Below are positions 33,160 through 45,219 of a DNA stretch of 64,000 bases, one piece after another. The stretch lies in NCBI RefSeq assembly GCF_963675165.1, contig NC_087385.1, positions 6,560,912-6,624,911 of the forward strand, in the 5' to 3' direction. Position 1 is the stretch's first letter; every line of letters begins with the position of its first letter. The DNA comes from Halichondria panicea (taxonomy: Eukaryota > Porifera > Demospongiae > Suberitida > Halichondriidae). Made by a program: the position numbers and the translations under genes. Under the pieces are notes generated by a model that worked only from the letters and a program-made list of their open reading frames with translations, did not search any database and was not told the origin of the DNA.

Positions 33160-36100
33160 ATGAGTGGCACTGGAGGTTCACAGAAGAAGGAGGGAAAGAT
33201 GAGAATCAGAGCTTTCCCTGTGAGCGATGCACACACCATATTTTGAGTATAAGTCAACGCATAAATCTATTGTATAACGCTTACCACTACACAAGTTGTT
33301 CAGTGCTAGGCGTACAGGTCTTGTATCAGTTCCAGGCGTACAGGTCTTGTATCAGTGCTAGGCGTACAGGTCTTGTATCAGTGCTAGGCGTACAGGTCTT
33401 GTATCAGTTCCAGGCGTACAGGTCTTGTATCAGTGCTAGGCGTACAGGTCTTGTATCAGTGCTAGGCGTACAGGTCTTGTATCAGTGCTAGGCATACAGG
33501 TCTTGTATCAGTTCCAGGCGTACAGGTCTTGTATCAGTGCTAGGCGTACAGGTCTTGTATCAGTGCTAGGCGTACAGGTCTTGTATCAGTGCTAGGCGTA
33601 CAGGTCTTGTATCAGTGCTAGGCGTACAGGTCTTGTATTATACTAGTTGACTATTGATATTCCCTATCCCTTCAGGTACAAATGGACCCAAAATACGTAG
33701 AGGACATACTCAGACTTCTTCGTAACGCCATTAGGGAAATACAAAAGAAGAACAACAGTGGTCTCAGCTTTGAAGAGCTGTATCGGTCAGTTAGTACAGT
33801 CTCTCTTTAGCACAGTGCCTATGTGTCCCCTCTGTAGCACAGTGCTTATGTGTCCCACACAGTGCTTATGTGTTCCCCTCTGTGTACACACCACACACAC
33901 ACACACCACACACACACACACACTCCTCCTCCTCCACCTGGACCATGCAGTAATGCGTACACACTGGTGCTGCACAAGCAAGGCAAGAGACTCTACACAA
34001 CCCTCACTGAGGTCATCAAGGAACACTTGTTCAACGAGGTAACACCACCAGTACATGTGCCTACAATGAATTGATACCACATTCCTCTTGGTATACAAAA
34101 TAATTTATGGTGATTTGTCGCTAACTGCATGTAGACAAGAAAAACAATAGTGTGTCCCTGAATGGTAAACTATGACAGTGTATTGCTTTGCCATATTTGT
34201 GTATTCATTGAGTGTTTTACAGCTTTAATTGCTGCTATTTTTAGCAACATGGTATAGAGTTCTGTTGGCTCTCAGTCAAATAGTTTGCTGAGTAAGCATT
34301 GCAATACAGGCTATAACATATTGCGTGTGTGTGTGTGTGTGTTTGTGTACAAGATATAATGTACTGTCTACTGGAAGACCTCCTACCCTTGACTATAGAA
34401 CTTAACTTTAGAATGATGCTTTGATATTGTGTCATGATGGTGTGTACAGGTAAGAGAGGCTGTGATCAGCTCTCTGCATGGAAACTTCCTGGAGGTGCTC
34501 AGTGTAGCGTGGAGTGATCACCAGACTGCCATGGTCATGATACGAGACATCCTCATGTACATGGTGAGCTGTGTGTGTGTGTGTGTGTGTGTGTGTACAT
34601 GGTGAGCTGCCTGTGTGTGTGTGTGTGTGCAGTAAACGAATACATGTACAGGTGCAGTTGGAGGGTTGCATGGAGATGGGCTCTAGCTATGATACAATGT
34701 GCAATGTATGTCATAGACTATTATCATGATATGTATCATGTATGTAGCAGCTTTTTCACTTTCTTGTGCAATTGATGTTAGAAACATGGCATCAGTAAAA
34801 TGGAGCTAAGACTAGTACAAGGCAGTCTGTGTTACGTTGCTAGGTCTATTATTACCTCCTCCAGGATCGAGTGTATGTGACACAGAATGAGGAAGTGACC
34901 GTGTATGATCTAGGGCTGACACTGTTCCGTGATGAGGTGGTCCATCACTCGTTGGTCAAGGAGCACCTACAGAGCACTCTACTGGCCATGGTGGCTCAGG
35001 AGAGGAAGGGGGAGATTGTTGACAGGTAGAGAGAGAGAGAGAGAGGGGGGGGGGGGGGGTCTGGTAATAGCGGTATTTAATAGGCAGTGTAACTGTATAC
35101 AGTATTGTGTGCTGTGAGTATAGTCACCGCCAGTGTGTGTGTATACCGTATCATGTGTGATGGTTGTTCTACAGAGGGTCTGTGAAGAACACATGCAAGA
35201 TGCTCATGGCTCTCGGTATTGGATCCAGAGAAATATACGAGGAGGACTTTGAGAAACCTCTGCTGAAGGAGTCTAGAGAGTTTTATAGAGTGAGTGGAGT
35301 CTTCTTGTTTACTGTGAGCTCATCACTGTGTTGTGTTCATTCTTGTAGATTGAAAGTCAGAAGTTTCTTGAGAACAACAGTGCATCTGTGTACATCAGAA
35401 AGGTACAATGTATTTTGATGATCTTTACCTAATCTTAAGATCCAGCCACATACTCTGTGTTTATGTGTATTGTCTGTCCCCTTGTTTCAGGTTGAGGCTA
35501 GAATAGTGGAGGAGGCTGAGAGAGCAGAGCACTACCTGGACCCCAGCACAGAGAGCAGGATCACCAAGGTCTGTGATGCAATACAGTGTAGCACATCGAG
35601 CATAGACTGTGTGTATGCTTTATACTTGCTCTGACTACACAGGTTGTAGAGGATGAGCTAATCAAGAACCACATGCACACCATTGTGGAGGTGAGGGTTT
35701 GCTCACTAAGATACTACCCCATACCACGTTCATCTCTCCCTCCATTGCTCTCCCTCCATTGCTCTCCTCAGATGGAGAACTCTGGTGTAGTACACATGCT
35801 CAAAACCAATAAGACAGATGGTAAAGTCAACTCTCACACACACAACACTGTACTCTCAATATCACCTCTTTGGTCTTCACTCATAAATATAACTTCTCTC
35901 ATATAAATATAATATGCATTTTGGCATTTTGTATATAACCCTTTGAAATACCTATCCAATGATGTCTTTAGATCAGTGATTGCTTTACTCGCTGTGTTTG
36001 CCATTACCCTCTCCCCTTTAGACTTGCAGTGTATGTACAAGTTGTTCCAGCGTGTGGAGGGTGGTCTGACGTGTGTAGTCCGCTGCATGAGCTCACACCT

Positions 36101-39100
36101 CCGAGAGTCAGGACGCAGCATTGTCACAGAGGAGCCCGGGGCAGACACACCGGGGAGAAATGCCATCTCTTATATCCAGAACCTGTTAGACCTCCATGAC
36201 CAGTACATGGTATTTCTAGAGCAATCCTTCAACAATGATCAACTCTTCAAGCACGCCATACAATCAGTGAGCTAGTGGATTGTTAGTCTAGTGCGTGTGT
36301 GCACTGCGTGTGTACAGTGCATGTGTACAGTGCATGTACAGTGCGTGTGTATATATTGCTGATGGTTATGTGTAGTTTGTACGTGTGATGGTCACTGTTG
36401 ATTTATGATGTGCTACAATGTATGCGTCAGTCTTGAATGATGTACTGTGCAGGATTTCGAATTCTTTGTGAACCTGAATGAGAAGTCTCCCGAATACCTG
36501 TCTCTGTTCATTGATGAGATGCTCAAGAAGGGAGTCAAAGGAGTAAGTCTATCAACAAAATGGTGCTTTGTAGAACCTTCCACTCCACATGTATACCTTT
36601 GCCCTCACGTATGATTAAGAAATAATTTCCTATTCCAACAACAGTGTCAATGTATGTACATGTATGTATGGTAATTAAGGTATCTGTGGAGATTAAGAAT
36701 GTTAGTGATGATGTCATTACCATCCTCGTTCCAGCACTCTGAGCAGGAGGTGGAGACCATCCTGGACAAGACTATCCTGCTGTTCCGCTTCTTGCAAGAC
36801 AAGGATATCTTTGAGCGTTATTACAAACAACATCTGGCTAAGAGATTACTGCTCAACAAGACTGTGTCTGATGACTTTGAGAAGAGTATGATTTCAAAAC
36901 TAAAAGTGAGTATAATTATAATAATTATGGCAATATACACATAACCTCTATCTTTAGTTCACAACTATCTATCTCCTTTTAATGCGTGCGTACTGAAGTT
37001 ATACAGTGTATGTGGAGTCATCTACATTGTACATGTATAACAACATAATAAAAATTATGTTGTTTCCGACCTCTTTTAGACTGAGTGTGGGTGCCAGTTC
37101 ACCAGTAAGCTGGAGGGAATGTTCAAAGATATTTCATTGTCCAACACCACCATGGAGAAGTACAGAGAACACGTCCAGGCCTCCTCAGTGAGTCAGTCTG
37201 TAACACACATAGCTGTGTACCAACAGTCAATGGTTATCATTATATGAAGTTGAGAGCCTGTAACTTGATTTCATAATTATGGGCAGAAAGAAGAATTATG
37301 TTTCTGTGTGTGTATCTAGGAATGCTTTTATGATGGTGGCCAAATCCACTGTCTGTTTCAGTAGGTGTGTATACTGTATGTGTTAATTGTTCATATAGCT
37401 TTAATTATCACTCCCCCCCCCAGATCAGCATGGAGGGCATAGACCTGAGTGTCAGAGTCCTCACAACAGGTTACTGGCCGACCCAGTCCACCAATGCCCC
37501 CTGTGTGGTGCCTGCCGTCGCTCAGAGAGCCTTTGATTCATTCAGACGCTTCTATCTGGCCCAGCACAGTGGCAGACAACTCACTCTACAGACACACATG
37601 GTGAGCACTAGGTCATTCTTGGCTTTTTAGTATGTGATCTTTACCCAAACATTTTCTCTTTACTTGCAGGGCTCTGCTGATTTGAATGCTGTGTTCTACC
37701 CCTCATCAAAAGTATGAATTGCTAATTTACAGTACTATGTATATAAAGTAGTTCTGTTCAAGTTGACTAGTCTACTACTCTCTCTAGTCTACTACTCTCT
37801 CTACTCTCTCTAAAAGTTTTTCTGTCCATGTCCATATTACTGGGTTGTCTACTCGGTCTTGACTTGCTGGTGTATAGGACATCCTGTACCCACCAGCTCT
37901 TGTCCTCTTACTAGGTCCTCGGGGGTAGCCTTTCCTTGCAAAGCTCTCAGAAAGCCCTCAAACTTTATGTACACTTCTAGCTTGAGAATCTTCAAATCGC
38001 TGTTGACAGTAGCTATTGTAAATCCGTACAGCTCAATCTTCTGGCCATCTCCTTTGACCCCTTTGTACTTTCCGCTGAACGCCCCCCAGTGACGCCACGA
38101 GAAGGCCACTTTAGGAGGCCCACTGTACACCTCCAACACCTCCCAAGGAAAGCCACCCGAAAATGCTTCTCGAAAAAGTTTATGCGACGATTCGAATGTT
38201 TCATTTTCAGCATCGTAGAGATCTTTGCTAGCCTTCTCCATAATCCAGTTGTATGTGCCAACCTTGACAGCATCCTGCCCAGTCATTTCTTGGCTGTGAT
38301 TCACCATCACTCGATATTCGTCCAGTTTCACAGTACTCCAATCTTTCGGGGAAGTTATGTGTGTCATTTGCATCTCCCATTTCTTGACAAGATTCTCCAC
38401 GATTATCTCCAGTGACCCGACAGCATGATTCTTGCTCTTGCCTTTATAGTAGAGTAGATCTAGACTCCTATAGTCAGGCTTTCCCTCTCTCCACTGTATA
38501 TTGGGGTCCTCTAAGCTCCCTCTGTCTGGTCTAGTGAACCCGTGCTGGGCTTCTAGGCTCTCTAGCTCCTGGTCAGTCTTGCTCTTGATTTCAGTCATTG
38601 TTGCTGTAGCTGAATATCTGTTTGTGCGTGCTGTTTCTACAGTAATATATAATCGGTAAAACCCTCTAAGTGCAATCTGAAAATAAATACTACAAGCTAA
38701 TACGTGTTCCCATACAATTGTAGGTGCCTTTAATCTGACACAAACATACGTGGTTCCGTATCTGCTTTGAAATGCTTGTTTCTACAAATTATAATAATTG
38801 ATAAACCCTCCAAGTACTCACCACAGCACATACCTACGTGTTCTCGTAGGTGCCTCCAAACATACCTTAAGCTAGTACGTGTCCCTATACAACTGTAGGT
38901 ATCTCCAATCTGACACAAACATACCATAAGCTAGTATGCGTTTCCATAGATATATTTTAATCTGATCTATTACCCTAACACCACCACCCCCCCATACACA
39001 CATCAGAAGGCAGAGGCTTCCTCCTCGGGTCCCACTGTAAAGAGACACATCCTGCAAGTGTCCACACACCAAATGTCTGTCTTAATGCTCTTCAATAAGA

Positions 39101-41196
39101 AGACTGCCATAGCCTTTCAGGTGAGTTAAATCTTACGTGTAAATCTCTACCACAGCTCATGATTACCGATCAATACTATATCCATCTATCCCTCTCCTCT
39201 CAGGATTTGCTCCAAGAGACCCAGATTCCCCAGAAGGAGTTGACTCGTGCCATTCAGTCACTGGCCATGGGGAAAGCTCAACAGAGAGTATTAGTCTGGA
39301 GGAACAAGAGAGTAGATACTGGCTCCAAAGAGTTCAGTGAGTATGAGAATTCCCTGTACTGTACTACATTCCTGTATTGCGCTTTTATTTGTATACTCCT
39401 TTTGCGTTATTGTACGGTTTTATTGTCTTTCAGTTGCCACGGACCAGTTTGCAGTCAACGATCAGTTCACGTCCAAGCTAACTAGGGTCAAAGTTCAAGG
39501 TGTGTCTGCCAAGGGAGAGTCTGATCCAGAGAGAAAGGAGACCAAACAAAAGATTGACGATGACCGGAAGCATGAGTATCCTTAATTATCTAGAGTGATA
39601 ATCTTCTAGTCTCCTTTGTACATTTTGTTTCCTTAACAGATTTACAGAATTGAAGCTGCTATTGTTAGAATAATGAAAGCAAGGAAGAAGCTGTCCCATA
39701 ACCTTCTAGTATCTGAGGTATTATTGCCATGCCTGTATTGTCTGTCTGCATGCTGGCTCCATTAGTACATTGTGTGTGGTACATACATGTATGAACTACT
39801 TGACCCTAGCTCTGCTGTAACCTGTGTGTGGTTCCTTGTACAGTGTGTTCAGCAGCTACGAAACAGATTCAATCCCAACCCTGTGGTCATTAAGAAGAGG
39901 ATGGAGAGCCTGATTGAGAGGGACTATCTGGCTCGAGCACAGGAGGACAGGTATGACCTCAACACTGCATGCATGGGTCTTTCAGTGTAGATACTATTCC
40001 TGTACTTGGCAAATTCAAATACTTTTATCTCTCAAATATGAACTTTGATGACACCATTTGAAAGGTATTTTTCTAAGCTTTCAGAAAATTCTAAAATTTT
40101 TGAGTTTTGATCCACAGAATTCAAGTTATGGCAGCTGAAAGATATTGATTCAACGGAGGGGGTGGAGGTGTAGTTAAACATCTTTCAACAGCCTTAACTT
40201 GAGTACAGTTGATCCAATGTCAAACATTTTATGATTTTCTGAAAGCTCAGAAAAAAACCTTTCAAATGGTGTATTTCAATCCAAAATTTCGTCTGGGCCC
40301 TAATTTGTCATTTTTCGCCCTCGGACCATGGGCTATAATCCATGGTACGGCTAAATTGGCAAATACTTTTATCTCTCAAATATGAACTTTGATGACACCA
40401 TTTGAAAGGTATTTTTCTAAGCTTTCAGAAAATCCTAAAATTTTTGAGTTTCGATCCACAGAATTCAAGTTATGGCAGCTGAAAGATATTGATTCAACGG
40501 AGGGGGTGGAGGTGTAGTTGAACATCTTTCAACAGCCTTAACTTGAGTACAGTTGATCCAATGTCAAACATTTTATGATTTTCTGAAAGCTCAGAAAAAA
40601 ACCTTTCAAATGGTGTATTTCAATCCAAAATTTCGTCTGGGCCCTAATTTGTCATTTTTCGCCCTCGGACCATGGGCTATAATCCATGGTACGACTAAAT
40701 TGGCAAATACTTTTATCTCTCAAATATGAACTTTGATGACACCATTTGAAAGGTGTTTTTCTAAGCTTTCAGAAAATTCTAAAATTGTTGAGTTTCGATC
40801 CACAGAATTTAAGTTATGGCAGCTGAAAGATATTGATTCAACAGAGGGGGTGGAGGTGTAGTTGAACATCTTTCAACAGCCTTAACTTGAGTACAGTTGA
40901 TCCAATGTCAAGCATTTTATGAAAGCTCAGAAAAAAACCTTTCAAATGGTGTATTTCAATCCAAAATTTCGTCTGGGCCCTTTTTTCGCCCTCGAACCAT
41001 GGGCTATGGTACGACTACATTTCCAGGTCTTCCAAACTGGTGTATCAATTTGTTTACTATTATAGGCTGGATGATTGTTTTTGTGTTTAAAATTCATGTG
41101 TAATAATTATATTGCTTGTAAAACACCCACCCTTTACATACACACACACCCCTTTACACACACACTCACAGGAAGGTGTACACGTACGTAGCGTGA
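33160..41196 (+). CDS. CUL3: Cullin-3
   Basis: Scaffold of BTB-type CRL3 ubiquitin ligases. Twenty-two exons give 766 residues (human 768): 33160-33219, 33676-33785, 33951-34038, 34450-34563, 34865-35025, 35175-35289, 35349-35402, 35491-35568, 35643-35690, 35772-35820, 36022-36266, 36453-36542, 36735-36905, 37080-37187, 37424-37600, 37670-37711, 39007-39120, 39204-39336, 39434-39575, 39648-39717, 39844-39950, 41172-41196. The N-terminus KMRIRAFP and [15 protein letters not shown] bind BTB adaptors. The cullin-homology core ([10 protein letters not shown]) and the neddylation region [14 protein letters not shown] with [18 protein letters not shown] are intact, ending KVYTYVA. Intron 16 hosts an antisense gene, intron 1 a minisatellite and intron 21 three fold-back repeats. 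Confidence 0.97.
33300..33642. repeat. 26-bp minisatellite in CUL3 intron 1
   Basis: About thirteen head-to-tail copies of a 26-base unit (GTGCTAGGCGTACAGGTCTT plus GTATCA), with a recurring variant TTCCAGGC for TGCTAGGC arranged in a higher-order pattern. Each unit contains ACAGGTCTT, so AG/GT pairs recur at 26-base spacing. Confidence 0.9.
37849..38598 (-). CDS. Intronless pathogen-related-protein-like (SnoaL-like fold), nested in CUL3
   Basis: A 249-residue intronless frame inside CUL3 intron 16, antisense to the host. The sequence matches the plant pathogen-related protein family of SnoaL/NTF2-like proteins: [90 protein letters not shown]. Enzymatic activity of this family is not firmly established; NTF2-like folds usually bind small hydrophobic ligands. 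A second copy at 42294-43043 is about 90 per cent identical by eye. Intronless structure and antisense nesting point to retroposition, transposition or horizontal acquisition. Confidence 0.85.
   Translation of the reverse strand: MTEIKSKTDQELESLEAQHGFTRPDRGSLEDPNIQWREGKPDYRSLDLLYYKGKSKNHAVGSLEIIVENLVKKWEMQMTHITSPKDWSTVKLDEYRVMVNHSQEMTGQDAVKVGTYNWIMEKASKDLYDAENETFESSHKLFREAFSGGFPWEVLEVYSGPPKVAFSWRHWGAFSGKYKGVKGDGQKIELYGFTIATVNSDLKILKLEVYIKFEGFLRALQGKATPEDLVRGQELVGTGCPIHQQVKTE
40003..41020. repeat. Three tandem 344-bp fold-back repeats in CUL3 intron 21
   Basis: Units start at about 40003, 40351 and 40695 and are nearly identical, the third slightly shortened. Each unit is itself an imperfect inverted repeat: the arm around CACCATTTGAAAGG...GCTTTCAGAAAAT is complementary to the arm around ATTTTCTGAAAGC...CCTTTCAAATGG, with ACCATGG/CCATGGT in the centre. 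About 100-base arms would form long RNA hairpins in the pre-mRNA. Related single copies occur in POLD3 intron 2 and PCCA intron 4. Confidence 0.85.
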
Positions 41197-42293
41197 GATC
41201 CAGCTGCCACCAATTCTTATTCATGACAGAGGACCTGTGTAGTGTGCTTGCTTGTGTTACTAGTGTTCAGTTCGTCTGTTTAGTTTTTGTCCTGTATGTT
41301 GTTGTTATGTTCGCACTCATTTTCACTGCATTATAACAATTTGGCTTGATATACATGAAATCGGATGATTGTGTTCTTACCTGGGTCAACTGAAAGTTGT
41401 AATTAATAATTAATAAGTAAGCTATAATCATAGTAAGGGATATAATAATTGCAGAAAAAAAATGATATAATTATGCATGCTGAATTGAAGGCTCACTGGG
41501 TGCAAAGTTAAATGTTGAAGTGAGACTCACCACTAAACCACAAAGTTGAGTCTAGGTCACAGCTTTGTGGTTTAGTGACTAATTTCAACATTCATTTTCA
41601 ACCTACTTGAAAAGCACTGTAAGGGTCTACTGCTAAGGCAGCATAATGAGCAGTCACAGAACTCTGGACAAAGTATAAACACGACTGCAAAGAAGCTCAG
41701 AGACTTAGCAGATTGTAGACAAACTGGATTCGAAGGCCATTGTCAATCCAACAAGAGATGGACATAAAGTCGTTTGTTGTTAAAATACTGACACTGAGCA
41801 GCTGCTATTCAATAGCCTTATAATACTGTCATTGCATTGCACTGGAATAATCACATGCATGCACAGCAACTATACAGGCTACACCAGATCCTCGGGCAAT
41901 CATCTACTCCTCTGCGTGGCAATTAACACTTCTTGGGTAATTTCGACTATGGCATGCGATGGTGAGCTCTTGTGTACGTGTAAAAAAAACAGTTTACAGG
42001 TGCTCTTAATGCACGTTAGAGGTTGGAAATGAGTTCTGCCCATGTTAATGCACGTTAGAGGTTGGAAATGAGTTCTGCCCATGATTATTGTCCTCGTATA
42101 CACTTTATTGCAGGGCTCTGGTTTTGGCCCTTATATATAGTGGGAGATCTCCTCATGTGCTCCTGTATGGTAGTAGATACAGCGAGCTTGGGCCTGCTAC
42201 CCATCATCAAATAACATTATCTAATAGTACTATTCAAGTTGACTAGTTCACTACTCTCTCTCTCTAAATAGTTTTACTGGCTAGGTCCGTTGT
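41197..42293. other. CUL3 3' flank and spacer
   Basis: No gene seen. It contains a hairpin at 41510-41592 (arms AATGTTGAA and CACTAAACCACAAAG with complements) and a 41-base tandem duplication at about 42008-42085. From about 42240 the sequence resembles the 3' flank of the nested gene at 37849. Confidence 0.65.
41510..41592. mobile_element. Fold-back element near CUL3 3' end
   Basis: The inner stem CACTAAACCACAAAG (41531 onwards) pairs with CTTTGTGGTTTAGTG; the outer ends AAATGTTGAA and TTCAACATT also pair. It is probably a short MITE remnant. Confidence 0.6.
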
Positions 42294-43043
42294 CTATTTA
42301 GTCTTGACTTGCTTGTGTATGGGGCATTCTGTACCCACCAGCTCTTGGCCTCTCACTAGGTCCTCGGGGGTAGCCTTTCCTTGCAAAGCTCTCAGAAAGC
42401 CCTCAAACTTTGAGTACACTTCTAGCTTGAGAATCTTCAAATCGCTGTTGACAGTAGCTATTGTAAATCCGTACAGCTCAATCTTCTGGCCATCTCCTTT
42501 GACCCCTTTGTACTCTCCGCTGAACGCCCCCCAGTGATGCCATGAGAAGGCCACTTTAGGAGGACCACTGTACACCTCCAACACCTCCCACAGAAAGCCA
42601 CCCGAAAATGCTCCTCGAAAAAGCTTATGCGACGATTCGAATGTTTCATTTTCGGCGTCGTAGAGATCTTTGCTAATTTCCTTCATAACCCAGTTGTATG
42701 TGCCAACCTTGACAGCATCTTGCCCAGTCATTTCTTGGCCGTGATTCACCATCACTCGAAATTCGTCCAGTTTCACAGTACTCCAATCTTTCGGGGAAGT
42801 CATGTATGTCATTTGCATCTCCCATTTCTTGACAAGATTCTCCACGATCATCTCCAGTGACCCGACAGCATGATTTTTGTTTTTGCCTTTATAGTAGAGT
42901 AGATCTAGACTCCTATAGTCAGGCTTTCCCTCTCTCCACTGTATATTAGGGTCATCAAAGCTCCCTCTGTCTGGTCTAGTGAACCCGTACTGGGCTTCTA
43001 GGCTCTCTAGCTCTTTGTCTAGCTTGCTCTTGTAAGCTGTCAT
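42294..43043 (-). CDS. Intronless pathogen-related-protein-like, second copy
   Basis: A 249-residue intronless frame, paralogue of 37849-38598. The same blocks are present ([69 protein letters not shown]). Substitutions between copies are spread evenly, many are synonymous, and both frames are open, so both appear to be under coding constraint. It stands alone between CUL3 and RBMX2 on the minus strand. The 3' flanking similarity with the other copy shows that the duplication was of genomic DNA, not only of an mRNA. Confidence 0.85.
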   Translation of the reverse strand: MTAYKSKLDKELESLEAQYGFTRPDRGSFDDPNIQWREGKPDYRSLDLLYYKGKNKNHAVGSLEMIVENLVKKWEMQMTYMTSPKDWSTVKLDEFRVMVNHGQEMTGQDAVKVGTYNWVMKEISKDLYDAENETFESSHKLFRGAFSGGFLWEVLEVYSGPPKVAFSWHHWGAFSGEYKGVKGDGQKIELYGFTIATVNSDLKILKLEVYSKFEGFLRALQGKATPEDLVRGQELVGTECPIHKQVKTK

Positions 43044-43703
43044 TGTCGTTCTTATTAATTATGCTGTCTCTGTTTGTATTACTGTCTACTTGATGTGTTA
43101 GAATGTTGTTAGTAGGGTAGGTATTAACAGGAGCAAATGAGAGCCCTGTTTACACAATGCTGTTAATTTTGGGTGGAATTCGAAATCCGGTTGGTGTGCC
43201 AGTGGATTTTTCATTAATAATTATTTATACAGGGGGATTTAGCTGTGTCCTCTGTGTCCCCTGTGTCCTCTGTGTCCGCTGTGTCTTTTGTATTCGCTGT
43301 GTCCTCCGTGTCCTTGTGTGCTGGGTCGCTGGGTCGCTGGACTGCATCTCCTCACTCTTTGATTGTGAGCTATTATTAATTTTTATTGTTCACCTGATAT
43401 TACATTACATGCTCTGCTCTATTTCAGGACTTCAGGTTTTTTGAGGAACGAACTCCCCCCTACCTACCACTCCGGCCCACAGCTGCCTGGTACATCATAG
43501 ATCTACTTAATTGTAGAGTTTATTAACGATTAAACTGTAGATTTTTGTTTACTTAATAATTAGCATTGTGTTGTTTGATGTAATTATAAATTGACAGACA
43601 TTCTTAATACAAGGGTAATGTGCTAATTAATAACTAATAGAAGACAAAAATGAAAATCAGAGGATACAGATTGTACAATCATGTGCATGACTGTGCTAGC
43701 TAG
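43044..43703. other. Spacer upstream of the second PR-like gene
   Basis: It contains a degenerate GTGTCC(T/C/G)CT microsatellite at about 43243-43320 and AT-rich sequence. No gene recognised. Confidence 0.6.
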
Positions 43704-44766
43704 CTAAGAGTTCTTCTTATACTGTTCTTTCCTATCTCTAGACCGTGACCTAGATCTGTCTCTGTAGCTCTTCTTTTTGTTGTGTCGTGATGGGTATTCA
43801 TCGCCTCTTTCTCTCCGCCCTCGTGATCTACCACTCTTATCATTGACTGGCACTTGCCTATGTTCCTCTTCCATTGTTCGCTCCCTCGATTTCTCATTAT
43901 CACCAGAAGCCTTTCTCGCTTCAGGATCAGCCATTTCGCGACGAGACTGTTTCTTAGTTGTGTGTCCTTCACCCTCATTATCTGACATGCCTATTTTCTC
44001 TTTGCGTTTCTTTTTTTTCTTGTCTTTAAACTTTTTCGTCTTTTTCTTTTTGATCTTTACAGGCTCGTCTTCAGACTCACTCTCAGAGGGTTCAGGACTA
44101 GGGGTGGGGGTCTTGGGGGCACACCCCTTCTCTACGATCTCATTGCCATCCTCATCTTTAGGGCGACGATACTCGGCCACATGATCCACACGAATTGTCT
44201 TACCACACAACTGCAGTGGAAGAAGTGGTAAATACCAATCCTCCAATCAAAATAATGTACCACTCACTTTAATGCCGTTCATGTTATCGACAGCCAGTAC
44301 GGTACTCTTCTGGTTTTCATAACAAAGGAAGCAAAAGCCTTTGGCCTTTCCCGTCTTTTTGTCCCTCACCATATTGATGTTCATGATCTCTCCGTACCTA
44401 GAGTAGGAGCCAAACATTTGGACAAGCATTAACATGTTTACTCACTGTGAGAACACGGCTAACACGTCTCCTTCTGTCAGGGAATAGTTTAAGCCTCCTG
44501 GACAAAACAATCAAATTTAACTTCACATAACTCCATGTACACACACTAATCATAGAAACATGTTAGAGCAGGTTCACTAAGTGGTTCACACATAGCTTTA
44601 CGTACCTATAAAGACGTAGGCACTTCCAGCGTACATGTCGTGCCATGACTTCTTTCCCCTGCCCTGGGTCAGCTCAGTTTCAGTGATCCTCTGAATGGCC
44701 TTCACGTTACTAGGTAGGGGGAGAGTATCAGTACAGTGCACAGACTGTGAAACAATCTTACTTCAT
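43704..44766 (-). CDS. RBMX2: RNA-binding motif protein X-linked 2 (RES complex)
   Basis: Spliceosomal RRM protein, orthologue of yeast Ist3/Snu17 in the RES complex that assists pre-mRNA retention and splicing. Five exons (44762-44766, 44606-44709, 44446-44497, 44268-44397, 43704-44210) give 265 residues. The single RRM has RNP2 AYVFIGGL and RNP1 KGFCFLCYE, with SQYGEIMNINMVRDKKTGKA and TVLAVDNMNGIKLCGKTIRV strongly conserved, then VDHVAEYRRPK. The C-terminal half is Lys/Glu-rich and ends in an RS-like tail (RDRSRSRSRDRKEQYKKNS). The first coding exon holds only five bases (ATGAA). It is divergently paired with COG3. Confidence 0.95.
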
Positions 44767-44919
44767 GGTTTTGGAGCTTGCATGTGAAACTAGGGGGAAG
44801 GTCGTCTATAGGAGGGCGTTTTACTATGATGGACACAGTTCTAAAGACGACCTTTCCCTTATTTCGATAGCAAACACATGGATATGGCATAAAGACGTTA
44901 AATCACTATCAGCTAGCCC
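44767..44919. promoter_or_regulatory. Bidirectional RBMX2/COG3 promoter with dyad
   Basis: 153 bases between divergent starts. It contains a dyad: GGGAAGGTCGTCTATAG at 44795-44811 and its near-complement CTAAAGACGACCTTTCCC at 44841-44858. Each arm points toward the centre, matching the symmetry of a two-way promoter. Confidence 0.6.
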
Positions 44920-45179
44920 ATGGAGTCAAGAAGCAAGCCTCAGCAGAGCCTCCGAGACAGACTGAGTCAGTGGGAGACAAATCTAGCCCCTCTCACAGGT
45001 GCTCAGAAGAAGAGCTACATGGAACTGTCGGCTACTGCTGTCTCAAGACCAATGCCTCCCGATGTATGTACATAGAAGACAATTGATAACTTAAGTATAC
45101 AATGAGCGATCGTACTGGTTAGGTAACGAGCTGGGTATACATGTAGATGCACTTTATACTTGGTCACAGCATACACCTC

Positions 45180-45219
<40 letters not shown>

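Noticed and set aside
33000-33491. 163-codon plus-strand frame
   Set aside because: It runs from the CUL3 5' region into the intronic minisatellite; its repeated [13 protein letters not shown] is repeat translation.
40003-41020. Three regular repeats as a possible CRISPR-like array
   Set aside because: Units are 344 bases, adjoining, without unique spacers, in an animal intron; they are tandem fold-back repeats.
43777-44184. 135-codon plus-strand frame
   Set aside because: It is antisense to the low-complexity Lys/Ser-rich exon of RBMX2 and shows no domain.
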